A DNA stretch of 64,000 nucleotides from JAOUGY01 sp963792365 (GTDB lineage: Bacteria; Actinomycetota; Acidimicrobiia; Spongiisociales; ZC4RG35). The notes beneath the pieces were generated by a model, which was given only the letters and a program-made list of their open reading frames with translations, ran no database searches and was not told where the DNA came from. This document shows, in pieces, positions 1 through 9,289 of this stretch; within the stretch, counting starts at the first letter, position 1, and every line of letters begins with the position of its first letter. The position numbers and the translations under genes were made by a program. The stretch spans positions 310,001 through 374,000 of the forward strand of contig CAWBVW010000006.1 of assembly GCA_963792365.1 (NCBI GenBank), written 5' to 3'.

Positions 1-410
1 GCGTAGGATCCCGGGTCTGCCGGGCAGGGTCCACCAACGAGCTCGGCGCCACCCGCGATCCCTTTGAAGCGGTAGCCGGCACCGGGGTGTACGAGTACCA
101 TCGTGCCGGCCGGCATCGTCCATTCCGTTCTTGGGCCGATCCCTTGCACCATCGCGGTCCCGCTGATCACGTAGTACACGGCTTCCATGGGATGCGCCAT
201 GCTCCTGGTCTTACCACCCGAGTGCAGGCTGATCCGATGCATTGATCGGAGGTGCGCCCCCACGCCAGGCCACACCACCGCCCAGGCGCTCCCTCCCGAT
301 TCGATGATCGGCAGTGGCATGGCGGCAGGATCATCAGGCAGGACCCGCACGGCCTGCGCGGCGTGCAATCCTGCGGGATCTGAATTCAATGAGACTGCAT
401 GTTCGTTCAC
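1..410 (-). CDS. Cupin-domain protein (C-terminal end lies outside the window)
   Basis: About 136 codons of a single cupin domain are visible, from a GTG at 410 to the window edge. The segment 'HPMEAVYYVISGTAMV' followed by 'MPAGTMVLVHPGAGYRFKG' is the usual two-strand cupin pattern of a ligand- or metal-binding beta barrel. It is transcribed divergently from the Rieske oxygenase gene at 464, so it may belong to the same catabolic locus as an auxiliary enzyme or sensor. The start is uncertain: an in-frame TTG lies at 419 and the ribosome-binding site is weak. The substrate cannot be inferred. Confidence 0.7.
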   Translation of the reverse strand, partial: MNEHAVSLNSDPAGLHAAQAVRVLPDDPAAMPLPIIESGGSAWAVVWPGVGAHLRSMHRISLHSGGKTRSMAHPMEAVYYVISGTAMVQGIGPRTEWTMPAGTMVLVHPGAGYRFKGIAGGAELVGGPCPADPGSY

Positions 411-463
411 GTGGCTCAAGTCTAGATGGTAGCGTCCGGTCAGTGGAGCAAGACCGAGGTCCG
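411..463. promoter_or_regulatory. Short divergent intergenic region, cupin gene / Rieske gene
   Basis: These 53 bases separate the divergent cupin and Rieske oxygenase starts, so both promoters must lie here or run into the coding ends. A GAGGT stretch about 5 nt before the ATG at 464 is the likely ribosome-binding site of the oxygenase. I see no clear palindrome. Confidence 0.3.
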
Positions 464-1438
464 ATGACAACGCTTTCACGGCACTGGCATCCAATCGCCA
501 CGTCGGAAGAGGTCGAGGAAAGCCCGAGGCGATTCACGCTGCTGGGGACCGAACTCGTCGCCTTCCGGACCGTCAAGGGGATCAGCGTGTTCACCGACTT
601 GTGCATACATCGGGGGGTGGCGCTCTCCCTGGGGTTCGTCGAGGATGGCATTCTGCATTGCGGATATCACGGTTGGGCGTACGACGCCACCGGCGCCTGC
701 GTCGAGATCCCGTCGCTCTCACCCGGATCACCGATACCTCCGAAGGCACGAGCCATCACCCATTCGGTTGACGAAAAATACGGCCTCGTCTGGGTGGGTA
801 TGGACGAGCCAACCTCGCCCGTCCCCCCGTTCCCGGACGACGAGTGGGACCGATCCGACTTTCGCGCGTTCGTTTCGCACCACTACCGATGGCAGACCTC
901 AGCCGGGCGTGCGGTCGAAAACTTCATGGATATCTCACATTTCCCGTACGTGCACGAGGGCATTCTCGGATCCCGAGACGCCACCGAGGTGGCGGAGCAT
1001 CAAGTCGTCGATCGTGACGGCGGCCTGTACTACTACCTCGAGGCACCCGAGCCCGCCAACCTCCACAGCCGTCCTGATGACGTGATCAGGTGGGAATACT
1101 TCCTCACCGGCCCGTTCACGATCCACCTACGGAAGACCGTGCCCTCCGGCGATGTCACGCTGATCTCGATGGCCGCCTCGCCGACCGCCGAAACCACGAC
1201 CGACATGTTCGTGTGGATCGGCCGGAACCACCAACTCCACCCTTCCGAAGACGCCGGGTTCTCCGACTTCACCCACGAGATCATGGAGCAGGACCGCCGG
1301 ATCGTGGAGAGCCAGCGCCCCGAAATGATCCCAACTGACCTGCGTGAAGAACTCCACTTGAAGGTGCCCGATGCCTCGGGAATCGCCTACCGAAGGTTCC
1401 TCAGTCAGTTCCGAGACGCAACCCCGTTCCTGCCGTGA
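464..1438 (+). CDS. Rieske [2Fe-2S] aromatic-ring-hydroxylating / demethylating oxygenase, alpha subunit
   Basis: This 324-residue protein has an N-terminal Rieske domain with cluster ligands Cys47, His49, Cys66 and His69 (C-x-H ... C-x2-H). A catalytic domain follows with the mononuclear iron motif 'ENFMDISHFPYVH', giving His159 and His164 as likely ligands. The length and the short spacing fit the VanA/phthalate-oxygenase-like class, which demethylates or hydroxylates small aromatics and N-heterocycles and needs a separate reductase. No reductase gene is visible nearby. The ATG at 464 is chosen because it follows GAGGT and lies just before the Rieske domain. It leads the transporter and hydrolase operon that follows, with an 10-nt gap to the first permease. 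The substrate is unknown. Confidence 0.88.
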   Translation: MTTLSRHWHPIATSEEVEESPRRFTLLGTELVAFRTVKGISVFTDLCIHRGVALSLGFVEDGILHCGYHGWAYDATGACVEIPSLSPGSPIPPKARAITHSVDEKYGLVWVGMDEPTSPVPPFPDDEWDRSDFRAFVSHHYRWQTSAGRAVENFMDISHFPYVHEGILGSRDATEVAEHQVVDRDGGLYYYLEAPEPANLHSRPDDVIRWEYFLTGPFTIHLRKTVPSGDVTLISMAASPTAETTTDMFVWIGRNHQLHPSEDAGFSDFTHEIMEQDRRIVESQRPEMIPTDLREELHLKVPDASGIAYRRFLSQFRDATPFLP

Positions 1439-1448
1439 GGAATAGCGA

Positions 1449-2507
1449 GTGACAGCGAACGTCATCGAGTTGAGCGACCGGCGGGAGACCCCAACCTGGG
1501 TTCGAACACTGATCGCTTTCATCGGCACCTTGGCGGCAACCGGCGTCTTGGTCTTGGCGCTCGGCGCCAGTCCCGTGCAGGTCGCCAAGGCGATCGTGAT
1601 CGGCTCGGTAGGCAACTCGTTCAACATCTCGCAAACCATCATCACAATGGGAATCCTGATCGGCACAGCTCTTGCGGCCGCCATTCCGTTCTCCGCCCGA
1701 CTGTGGAACGTTGGCGGGGAGGGTCAGATGACCTTCGGTGCCATCGCCGCGGCCGTACTTGGCATCGTCCTGCCTGAAGGATGGCCGGCCTGGATCATGA
1801 TCCCGGCGGTCATGCTGGGCGCCATGGTGGCAGCTGCCGGGTTCGCCGCCATCCCTGGCTGGCTCAAAGCCCGATGGGATGCCTCCGAGATTGTGACGAC
1901 GTTGATGCTCAACTTCGTGGCGGTGAACGTAGCGGCATGGGTCATCTTCGATGTCTTTCCTGAAGGCTTCGTTCAGAAGACCGAGAGCATCCACGCAGCC
2001 GCAGAGCTTCCTCGCCCGATCGAGGGCTGGCTTGTGGACGTCGGGATCATCGCCGCGGTCGTGGCCGCACTATTCGCCTGGTTCGCGGTTCGCCAGACCC
2101 GGCTTGGGTTCTCGATCCGAGCTATCGGCGCCAACGCCCGCGCCTCCAGGCTGGCGGGTATACGGACAGAGCGGGTGACCGTACAGACCTTCTTGCTGGC
2201 GGGTGCGTTCGCGGGACTGGCTGGAGCACTGATCGTCCAGGGAAGGGACCACGCCCTCCTCCAGGATTTCTCGGCGAATGTCGGGTTCGTCGGCATCGGA
2301 GTGGCACTGGTCGCCCGGTTGCATCCGCTGGCGGTCATCGCCTCGGCGGCACTGTTCAGCGTTCTCCGCGTTGGATCGAACAGCCTCCAGGCGGGAGCCG
2401 GGCTGTCCCCCGTCGTCGGCGAGATGATCATCGCCACGTTCGTCGTACTGCTGATGGTCACCGGAGTGATCAGATTCCGATACCCCGAGGGCGCTGATGC
2501 TCACTGA
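1449..2507 (+). CDS. ABC importer permease, BMP/nucleoside type (YufP/NupP-like)
   Basis: This 352-residue protein has about ten hydrophobic segments. The 'NVGGEGQMTFGAI' loop and 'TTLMLNFVAV' are typical of the permease family that works with BMP-family binding lipoproteins. Those systems import purine nucleosides, deoxynucleosides or related compounds in other bacteria. The GTG start follows a GAGGAATAG stretch. The gene overlaps the next permease by 11 nt, so the two are translationally coupled. Together with the permease at 2497, the lipoprotein at 3548 and the ATPase at 9279 it forms one complete importer, with the ATPase displaced to the end of the operon. Confidence 0.88.
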   Translation: MTANVIELSDRRETPTWVRTLIAFIGTLAATGVLVLALGASPVQVAKAIVIGSVGNSFNISQTIITMGILIGTALAAAIPFSARLWNVGGEGQMTFGAIAAAVLGIVLPEGWPAWIMIPAVMLGAMVAAAGFAAIPGWLKARWDASEIVTTLMLNFVAVNVAAWVIFDVFPEGFVQKTESIHAAAELPRPIEGWLVDVGIIAAVVAALFAWFAVRQTRLGFSIRAIGANARASRLAGIRTERVTVQTFLLAGAFAGLAGALIVQGRDHALLQDFSANVGFVGIGVALVARLHPLAVIASAALFSVLRVGSNSLQAGAGLSPVVGEMIIATFVVLLMVTGVIRFRYPEGADAH

Positions 2508-3426
2508 GGCGCTGCTCATCGCGTTCTTCGTGATCGGAATCCAGCTCATGGTGCCGATCGTGCTGGCCGCGTTGGGAGAGACGATTGTAGAAAAGGCCGG
2601 TGTCTTGAACGTCGGCATCGAAGGAGTGATGCTCATCGGTGCCCTGGCCACGGCGTTCATCGGTATCACTCTGCAGGCTGTCGTCCTAGCGCTTGTGACC
2701 GCAGTCGCGGCCGGCGCGGCGTCGGGCGCCATCCTGGCGTTCCTGTACGTGCGACGCGGCACCGACCAGATCGTGACTGGGTTGATGTTCAACATCTTCG
2801 CCGTCGGTCTAACCGGAACGATTCACTCGCGCTACATGGCGGGCCAGAACGGCGTTACGCTCGATGGGATAGCGATCCCCGGAATCTCCTCGATTCCTTG
2901 GGTCGGCGAGATCGTCTCGAAGCAGAACGCAATGCTGTACATCGCAATAGGGTTGGCACTTGGCGTCTGGTACCTCCTCAATCGCACGTGGTACGGCCTG
3001 TATGCACGTTCCGCTGGCGAACGACCGATGGCGGCAGAGTCCGGTGGTCTCGATGTCCGCCGGTTGCGATATCCTGCGGTCGTTCTGGGCTGTGCGTTGG
3101 CGGCGCTGGGCGGATCAGCGCTGGTCCTTTCGACCTCCGGTGGTTTCGTACCGGGGATGACCGCCGGGCGCGGCTTCATTGCCATGGGTGTGGTCGTTCT
3201 CGCCAAGTGGCGACCTCGGTGGATCTTCATTCATGCTCTGGGATTCGGCATGACACAGGGACTCCAGTTCCTAGCCGGCCAACTCAGCGCCCTCCAGGCC
3301 GTACCCAGTCAGTTCTGGGTTGCGCTTCCGTATCTGGTGACGGTTCTGGCCGTGGTGTTCGCCCCGGGTTCGCGGTACCCGGCGGCGGTCGGGATCCCGT
3401 ACCGGCCCGCAGCCAACGCTGCGTGA
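2497..3426 (+). CDS. ABC importer permease, BMP/nucleoside type (YufQ/NupQ-like)
   Basis: This 309-residue membrane protein is the second permease of the importer. The N-terminal 'LAALGETIVEKAGVLNVGIEGVM' region (with 'NVGIEG') and the later 'GTDQIVTGLMFNIFAVG' block are diagnostic of the YufQ-type partner. It starts inside the upstream permease (11-nt overlap) and ends about 120 nt before the binding lipoprotein. It is expected to form a heterodimeric inner-membrane pore with the 1449 product. Confidence 0.88.
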   Translation: MLTEALLIAFFVIGIQLMVPIVLAALGETIVEKAGVLNVGIEGVMLIGALATAFIGITLQAVVLALVTAVAAGAASGAILAFLYVRRGTDQIVTGLMFNIFAVGLTGTIHSRYMAGQNGVTLDGIAIPGISSIPWVGEIVSKQNAMLYIAIGLALGVWYLLNRTWYGLYARSAGERPMAAESGGLDVRRLRYPAVVLGCALAALGGSALVLSTSGGFVPGMTAGRGFIAMGVVVLAKWRPRWIFIHALGFGMTQGLQFLAGQLSALQAVPSQFWVALPYLVTVLAVVFAPGSRYPAAVGIPYRPAANAA

Positions 3427-3547
3427 TCATGCGGAAGTCCCCGCACTACCCCGCGTTCTCGCAGGCTCGCGACGTTTGCTCTGACTAAAGTCCGTCGAGT
3501 CATGCTCTTGAGAGAGCATGTTCCGTTCACGACTTGGGAGGAAACAC

Positions 3548-4753
3548 ATGCGAGCCAGCCTGGGTCCTCGGACCCTCCGCTTGCCGATCGCGCTATTGGC
3601 GCTCGTGGTTGTGCTAGCCGCCTGCGGCGATGGAGCCGCAGACGAGACGACCGCAGCATCCGAACCATCGACCGGCGACACCACTGCCACGACGGAACCC
3701 ACAACCGAAACGACGGCCGGCTCCGGCTCCGACACCACCGTGGCGGCAGGAGGTGACGAATACCGGGTGGCGCTCATCTATCCGGGAACGGCCGACGATC
3801 TGTCGTGGTCGAACGCCTGGTTCGACGGGGCGGAGCAGGCGATGGCGGAGAACCCGAACATCACTGTCGAATCGGTCGAGCTGCTCAATGACCCGGCTGC
3901 AGTCGTCCAGCAGGGCTCTGCATTCGCGTCGCAAGGCTTCGACTTCATCATGATCGCTCATGGCGCCATGGTGGAACCGGCCGTCACGCTGGCTCAGCAG
4001 TTCCCCGACGTCCAGGTGTGCCTTGCGCCCCACCACCCCGATGGGAGCATCGACCAGCCCGCCAACCTGTGCTGGGTGGATGTCGCGCAGCACAACGCCA
4101 ACTTCCTGGCCGGCGCTCTTGCGGCGATGGTGACTGAAACGGGGCACGTTGCGTCGCTGAATGGTTTCGCTTTCCCCGGACTGACGAGACAGCCCGAAGC
4201 GTTCGATCTCGGTGCCCGATGTGTCAATCCCGAGATCACCTTCACACAGCAGTACATCGAGACCTGGACCGACACCGGCATCTCCAAGTCGGCGGCCCAG
4301 GCCCAGATCGCCGGCGGGGCGGATGTGATCCTCTCAGCAACAGACAGCGCCGTATTTGGAATCCTCGAGGCTGCCGATGAGGCGTCGAGTCAGGTGTGGG
4401 TGGTGCCCTCGTACTACGAGAGCCAGTCGCTCGATCCCGACCATGTGCTGACCTCGGCGATCCACGGACTCACGTTCGCATCGAAGTCGATGATCGAAAT
4501 GGCGTCTGCGGGCGAGATCGGCGACAGCGCGTTCGTCGAGTTCGACGCACTCAATGATCCTGAGATCGACGCACCGCTCTACGACAACATCAAGGCGCTG
4601 TTGACGGCCGAGCAGCTCGCCAAGTACGAGTCGATCGTGGCGGACGTGAAGTCGGGGGCCATCGCCATCCCGGATGAGACGGCCGGCGATGTGACCATCG
4701 GCGCCGAGGGATCGGGAGCCACCGTGGATCTCGCATCCATCGGGTGCGGATGA
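3548..4753 (+). CDS. BMP-family ABC substrate-binding lipoprotein
   Basis: This 401-residue protein has a signal peptide with a lipobox (LAAC, Cys26), so it should be lipid-anchored outside the membrane. A Thr/Ser-rich linker (about residues 30-70) leads into the binding domain. The BMP/PnrA-type start of that domain reads 'YRVALIYPGTADDLSWSNA'. The family binds nucleosides and related ligands. The ATG at 3548 is preferred because GGGAGG lies 6-7 nt upstream. Its ligand is probably the compound attacked by the neighbouring oxygenase, hydrolase and molybdenum enzymes, which is inference. Confidence 0.88.
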   Translation: MRASLGPRTLRLPIALLALVVVLAACGDGAADETTAASEPSTGDTTATTEPTTETTAGSGSDTTVAAGGDEYRVALIYPGTADDLSWSNAWFDGAEQAMAENPNITVESVELLNDPAAVVQQGSAFASQGFDFIMIAHGAMVEPAVTLAQQFPDVQVCLAPHHPDGSIDQPANLCWVDVAQHNANFLAGALAAMVTETGHVASLNGFAFPGLTRQPEAFDLGARCVNPEITFTQQYIETWTDTGISKSAAQAQIAGGADVILSATDSAVFGILEAADEASSQVWVVPSYYESQSLDPDHVLTSAIHGLTFASKSMIEMASAGEIGDSAFVEFDALNDPEIDAPLYDNIKALLTAEQLAKYESIVADVKSGAIAIPDETAGDVTIGAEGSGATVDLASIGCG

Positions 4754-4785
4754 CCTGAGATGCACACCGGAGGAGAGGAGCAACT

Positions 4786-5583
4786 GTGAAGACAGAGATG
4801 TACTGCTACATGGAAGATCGCGACAAGTTGGTCCTCCCCTCCGGTGTCCCCGACTACGACGACGCCTTCGAGAGCTGGCTCGATCCCGGTCACACTGCGG
4901 TTCTGGAGATCGACATGCATCGCGGACATGTCGGGCCCGAAGAGAAGCTCACCCTGGCTGTACCGCGCGCCCGCGAACGCGTAGCGGCGCACGACCGCTT
5001 CCAGACCGAATGCCGCAAGCTCGGCATCCCGATCGTCCACGTGCAGCACTGGCAGCGCCACGGCGGGATCGATGATCTCAACAACCGCAAGCACAACCGT
5101 ATGGCCAACTGGCGCGTTCTATACCACCTCTACGTCGAGGACAACGAACTCATGGACGAGCATTCGTGGGAAGGCACCAAGTGGCTCGATCTCATCACCG
5201 AGGAGGAGGAGGGCGACTACTACATCAGAACCAAGAAGCGACTCTCCGGGTTCTACCCGACCGATCTCGAGTTCCTGCTTCACAACCTCGACGTTCACAC
5301 CGTGGTGCTGACTGGCACCATGACCGACGCCTGCGTTCTGTCGACGGCGTTCGATGCAGCCAACCGAGACTTCCGGGTCATCGTTCCTCGTGACATCGTC
5401 GGCGGTTACTCGGAGGAGGCGGAGCATGGCGCCCTCCAGGTGATCTCGCTGCATCTCGGACTCGTCGTGGACTCTCCAGCCCTCCTCGCCGAGTACTTCG
5501 CTCGGAAGGACATGACGCTGCCCGCCGACCTCGTGGGTATCACGGACATCAATCAGGCCACCGGCACCCACGCCGGGGTGTGA
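4786..5583 (+). CDS. Isochorismatase-fold cysteine hydrolase (amidohydrolase-like)
   Basis: This 265-residue protein has the cysteine-hydrolase pattern of the isochorismatase superfamily. Asp43 lies in 'LEIDMHRGH', Lys150/151 in 'RTKKRLSGF', and the nucleophile Cys183 in 'TGTMTDACVLSTAFDA'. Characterised members with Cys hydrolyse amides and carbamoyl groups, for example N-carbamoylsarcosine, ureidoacrylate and nicotinamide. The GTG start follows GGAGGAGAGGAG. The next gene, a triple-RidA protein, begins 16 nt downstream. Isochorismatase plus RidA neighbours recall pyrimidine and amide catabolism, where RidA-like proteins handle enamine or imine products. The exact substrate is not visible. 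Confidence 0.85.
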   Translation: MKTEMYCYMEDRDKLVLPSGVPDYDDAFESWLDPGHTAVLEIDMHRGHVGPEEKLTLAVPRARERVAAHDRFQTECRKLGIPIVHVQHWQRHGGIDDLNNRKHNRMANWRVLYHLYVEDNELMDEHSWEGTKWLDLITEEEEGDYYIRTKKRLSGFYPTDLEFLLHNLDVHTVVLTGTMTDACVLSTAFDAANRDFRVIVPRDIVGGYSEEAEHGALQVISLHLGLVVDSPALLAEYFARKDMTLPADLVGITDINQATGTHAGV

Positions 5584-5599
5584 CGAAAGGAGCCAGAAA

Positions 5600-6973
5600 A
5601 TGGCAAGTGACCGACAGGCCGTCTGGGGAGAAGAGCCCAAGCCCCTGATGCCGTACAGCCCGGCCATCAAGGCGGGCGGATGGGTGTTCGTTGCCGGACA
5701 GCTGGCATCCGACTTCAAATCTGGACTGGCGCCCGAAGCCGGCGGCGATGGACGCAATCAATTCGTCGAGAATCAGCTCGAGATTCAGTCGCGATTCGTG
5801 ATGAACAATCTCCAGCGAACCGTGGCAGCGGCAGGTCTGGACATCGGTTCGGACATCATGCGCATCTACCAGTGGTTCACGTCGCCATACCCAACGATGG
5901 ACGAGTTCGCGGACGGGAACACATGGCCGAGGATCTCGATCACACCATATTTGAACACGAGGAACGAGTTCATCTTCGATCCACGCCCCGCCTCGACGGG
6001 GATGGGTATTCGCGAAACCGGTCTTCTCGTCAAGGACACGATTCTCGAGGTCGATATGATCGGCTTCGACCCGGAAGTCATCCCGGGGCCAAGCACCGGG
6101 ACATCCGTCCCGGAGGGCACGCCGTCGCCGCTCGCTGGCTACTCACCGGCCATCAGCCGCGGAGACTGGGTCTTCCTCGCCGGTGAGATTCCGGTTGACT
6201 GGACCGGTGACTGGGGACGGTCTGAGTACTACGGCGCTCCGAGCGGCGTGGCCCTCAAGGCGCGGACTGATCCGAACTTCTGGTACGACTCCGACATCGA
6301 GCGCCAAACCGATTATGTGCTCGAGAAGCAGGCCGCCATCGCTCAGGCGGCAGGCACGTCGCTCGACCGTGCCGTCAAGGCCACGGTTTACATTGGGCAT
6401 CCGTCCGACTTCGAAGGCATGGACAAGGTCTGGAAGCGCTGGTTCCCCGAGAACCCGCCGGCCCGGGTCGTCATTCCCTACATGGGCCTCGGCGGTCGTG
6501 GGAGCCGCATCGAGGTCGCCTTCAAGCTCCTGGCCGGCGACTCGGATCTGGAGATCGAGACGATTGAGGCCACCGGAGCGCCGCCGGGGCTGGGACACGA
6601 GCCGCAGGCAGTGAAGGCCGGCAAGTTCCTCTTCTTTTCGACCGTGACCCCTGCGAACCACAAGGGCTCGTTGGAGGAGTCGACCAAACGGCATACCAAC
6701 TTCCCGTGGTACGGGCAGCCACCAAAATTGCAGATGCGGTACATGCTCGAGAACGTGGCCAAGGTCTGCGAGGCGGCGGGGACGACGCTCGATCAGCTGT
6801 GCCGGCGGCAGGCTTTCCACGACGACTTCGCGTGGTTCGCACAGACCATCGAGGAGTGGGCAGACCACTTCGAGGGTGACAAGCCCGCATCCACGACGCT
6901 CGAGATTGGCGGACCTCTCATCGTGCCCGGCGCCCACGTTCAACTCGACCTCATCGGGTACTGCCCCGACTGA
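5600..6973 (+). CDS. Three-domain RidA-like (YjgF/UK114) fusion protein, divergent copy
   Basis: This 457-residue protein holds three RidA-like domains at about 17-155, 176-313 and 333-456. Ordinary RidA is a trimer of single 130-residue subunits, so this gene encodes a whole trimer in one chain. The substrate-binding Arg (in P-A-R of canonical RidA) is present only in domain 2 (Arg289). Domains 1 and 3 carry Ser at that place (Ser132 and Ser431). RidA enzymes hydrolyse reactive enamines and imines, so perhaps one active site of three remains. It lies between the isochorismatase-like gene and a terminator-like hairpin. A related triple protein that keeps all three Arg residues is encoded at 17520-18779. 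Confidence 0.85.
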   Translation: MASDRQAVWGEEPKPLMPYSPAIKAGGWVFVAGQLASDFKSGLAPEAGGDGRNQFVENQLEIQSRFVMNNLQRTVAAAGLDIGSDIMRIYQWFTSPYPTMDEFADGNTWPRISITPYLNTRNEFIFDPRPASTGMGIRETGLLVKDTILEVDMIGFDPEVIPGPSTGTSVPEGTPSPLAGYSPAISRGDWVFLAGEIPVDWTGDWGRSEYYGAPSGVALKARTDPNFWYDSDIERQTDYVLEKQAAIAQAAGTSLDRAVKATVYIGHPSDFEGMDKVWKRWFPENPPARVVIPYMGLGGRGSRIEVAFKLLAGDSDLEIETIEATGAPPGLGHEPQAVKAGKFLFFSTVTPANHKGSLEESTKRHTNFPWYGQPPKLQMRYMLENVAKVCEAAGTTLDQLCRRQAFHDDFAWFAQTIEEWADHFEGDKPASTTLEIGGPLIVPGAHVQLDLIGYCPD

Positions 6974-6980
6974 AAGGTTC

Positions 6981-7013
6981 GGGTCCGGTGCGGACCTCCC
7001 GCGCACCGGACCC
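6981..7013 (+). terminator. Strong inverted repeat after the triple-RidA gene
   Basis: GGGTCCGGTGCG at 6981-6992 and CGCACCGGACCC at 7002-7013 form a perfect 12-bp GC-rich stem with a 9-base loop. It begins 7 nt after the RidA stop codon and ends 11 nt before the molybdenum-subunit ATG. It could terminate or attenuate transcription before the xdh-like gene. There is no T-run. Confidence 0.6.
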
Positions 7014-7024
7014 GCCCTTCCCCG

Positions 7025-9289
7025 ATGCAAGGCGGTGGCAGCATCCTCGGACACGCGGTCAAGCGGCGGGAGGACCCGGCGCTCGTTACGGGACGTGGTA
7101 CCTACATCGGAGACATGAACCCTCCCGGGATGCTGCACGCCGTATTCGTCCGCTCGCCCATCCCCCATGGAATGGTCTCGCGGATCGACACCGTCCAGGC
7201 ATTGGATGTGCCTGGTGTCGTCGCGGTTTTCGGACCCGACGATCTCGAACTCAACCCGCTCACGCCGTGGAACGTCGACGCTGCGTTCTCGCGACCGCCG
7301 CTGGCGAGGCATGCCCGCTACGTCGGTGATCCTATCGCGGTGGTCATCGCCGAGTCCGAGGCGAGGGCAGTCGATGCCGCGGCCCTCGTCTGGCCGTCCT
7401 TCGAAGAGCTGGAATCCGTGATCGATCCCTTTGAAGCCATGGGGCCGAACGCGCCGCTCTTGTTTCCTGACTATGACACCAACGTTGCGTTGTCCGAAGG
7501 ACTGAATACCGACACCGACCCGACCGACCACGGTGAGATAGTGGTACGCCACCGGCTCGTCAACCAGCGGCTAGCACCGGTGCCGATGGAGCCCGCTGCG
7601 GCTCTCGTCGTACCCGGTCCGGACGGTCGCATGACCGCTTGGATCGGCACTCAGGATCCATTCGGTGCCCGAGCCGATCTTGCCGCCACCTTGGGTCGCG
7701 ACCCGGAGAGCATCAGGGTGGTGGTACCTGCGATCGGTGGAGGATTCGGCGCCAAGGGTGATCTCTACCCGGAGCATGCGGTGGTGGCTGCCGCTGCCAG
7801 CGCCCTCGCACGCCCTGTCCGTTGGCTGGAGCGCCGCGGCGAGAACTTCGTCAACATGGTGCACGGCCGCAACCAAGTCCAGGACATCGCACTCGCCGCC
7901 GACCGCGATGGACGGATCACTGGGCTGTCCGTCGACATCGTCGCCGACGTTGGTGCCTATCCGGGAGTGGCGACGTGGCTCCCTCGCTATACCGTCGAGA
8001 TGGCCAGTGGTACCTACCGCATTCCCGAGATCCGAGTCCAGTTCACCAGTGTGGCGACCAACACCACGCCGGCAGGGCCATATCGGGGAGCCGGTCGGCC
8101 GGAAGCAACCCAGATGATCGAGCGGATGATGGATCTGCTCGCCGGCGAAGTCGATCTCGACCCCGTCGAGTTGCGGCGGCGCAATCTCATCCCACGTTTC
8201 GAGGAACCACACATCACCGCATCGGGCGCCATCTACGACTCCGGGGACTACGAGGCGGCGCTCGAGGCGTTGCTGGCAACTGCGGAATACGGGACATGGA
8301 TGGCCGAACGCGACCGTCGCCGCAGAGCGGGATCGAGCCATCCCATCGGCGTCGGGGTCTCGACGTACGTCGAGGTGACCGTAGGCAAGACGCCCGACCA
8401 TGACCACGCCACAGTCAGGGTGCTTTCGGACGGAATCATCGAAGCCAGATGCGGTGGATCATCGCATGGCCAGGGCCACCAAACGGCGTTCGCGATGATC
8501 GTGGCGGATCGGTTCGACGTGCCCGTCGAGCGCGTCGACGTGATCCAGTCCGACACCGACCTGGTGCCGCGCGGTGGAGGCACGTACGCCTCGCGGACGC
8601 TCCAGCTCGCTGGAAGCTCGCTGCTCCTCGCCTCTGACGACGTGATCGAGGACGCACGACGAGCGGCAGCAGATGAGTTGGAAGCAGCCCCGCAAGACCT
8701 GGTGGTCCTCCCCGGCGTCGGCCTCGGGGTTGTCGGAGATCCTGGCTCGTTGATCACTTGGGGAGAAATCGCCATGCTGATCGAGTCGGGGGGTGACGAA
8801 CTCAGCCGGTCCCGCGATGAGCGACAGGGCGCGAGCACCTACCCCTTCGGAGCTCATCTCGCGGTCGTCGAGGTGGATGTTGACACCGGATGGTGCAGGT
8901 TGGTGACTCACGTGGCGGTGGATGACTGCGGCACCATCATCAACCCGATGCTCGTGAAGGGGCAGCAGCATGGAGGGATCGCCCAGGGTGCAGGACAAGC
9001 CTTGTTCGAACACATGCGATTCGACTCCTCGGGATTCCCGTTGACGGCGAATATGGCCTCGTACTCGATCCCAGCCGCCACCGATCTGCCGTCGTTCGTG
9101 GTTTCGAACACGACCACCCCGACCAGACTGAATCCGCTCGGCGCCAAGGGGGTCGGAGAAGCCGGGACGCTGGGGTCCACGCCGGCGATCCACAGCGCCG
9201 TGATCGATGCATTGGCATCCTTCGGCGTGAAGCACATCGATATGCCATTGACGCCCCATGCGATCTGGAGAGCCATCCATGACCAGTGA
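7025..9289 (+). CDS. Xanthine-dehydrogenase-family molybdenum-binding subunit (first of three)
   Basis: This 754-residue protein matches the large molybdopterin-cytosine-dinucleotide subunit family. The start 'LGHAVKRREDPALVTGRGTY', the 'GGGFGAKGDLYPEH' cofactor loop, 'PAGPYRGAGRPEA' and the C-terminal 'GAKGVGEAGTLGS' with the presumed catalytic Glu are all present. The enzymes hydroxylate N-heterocycles or aldehydes with water as oxygen source. The active-site loop is not the AYxCSFR of CO dehydrogenase. No FAD or FeS subunit is encoded beside it; the only ones in the window lie at 21110-24733. The gene overlaps the following ATPase by 11 nt, which ties it to the importer operon. Confidence 0.88.
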   Translation: MQGGGSILGHAVKRREDPALVTGRGTYIGDMNPPGMLHAVFVRSPIPHGMVSRIDTVQALDVPGVVAVFGPDDLELNPLTPWNVDAAFSRPPLARHARYVGDPIAVVIAESEARAVDAAALVWPSFEELESVIDPFEAMGPNAPLLFPDYDTNVALSEGLNTDTDPTDHGEIVVRHRLVNQRLAPVPMEPAAALVVPGPDGRMTAWIGTQDPFGARADLAATLGRDPESIRVVVPAIGGGFGAKGDLYPEHAVVAAAASALARPVRWLERRGENFVNMVHGRNQVQDIALAADRDGRITGLSVDIVADVGAYPGVATWLPRYTVEMASGTYRIPEIRVQFTSVATNTTPAGPYRGAGRPEATQMIERMMDLLAGEVDLDPVELRRRNLIPRFEEPHITASGAIYDSGDYEAALEALLATAEYGTWMAERDRRRRAGSSHPIGVGVSTYVEVTVGKTPDHDHATVRVLSDGIIEARCGGSSHGQGHQTAFAMIVADRFDVPVERVDVIQSDTDLVPRGGGTYASRTLQLAGSSLLLASDDVIEDARRAAADELEAAPQDLVVLPGVGLGVVGDPGSLITWGEIAMLIESGGDELSRSRDERQGASTYPFGAHLAVVEVDVDTGWCRLVTHVAVDDCGTIINPMLVKGQQHGGIAQGAGQALFEHMRFDSSGFPLTANMASYSIPAATDLPSFVVSNTTTPTRLNPLGAKGVGEAGTLGSTPAIHSAVIDALASFGVKHIDMPLTPHAIWRAIHDQ

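Noticed and set aside
4786..6973. Rut pyrimidine pathway (rutB/rutC)
   Set aside because: An isochorismatase plus RidA pair is suggestive, but there is no RutA-type monooxygenase or other rut gene and the RidA protein is a triple fusion.
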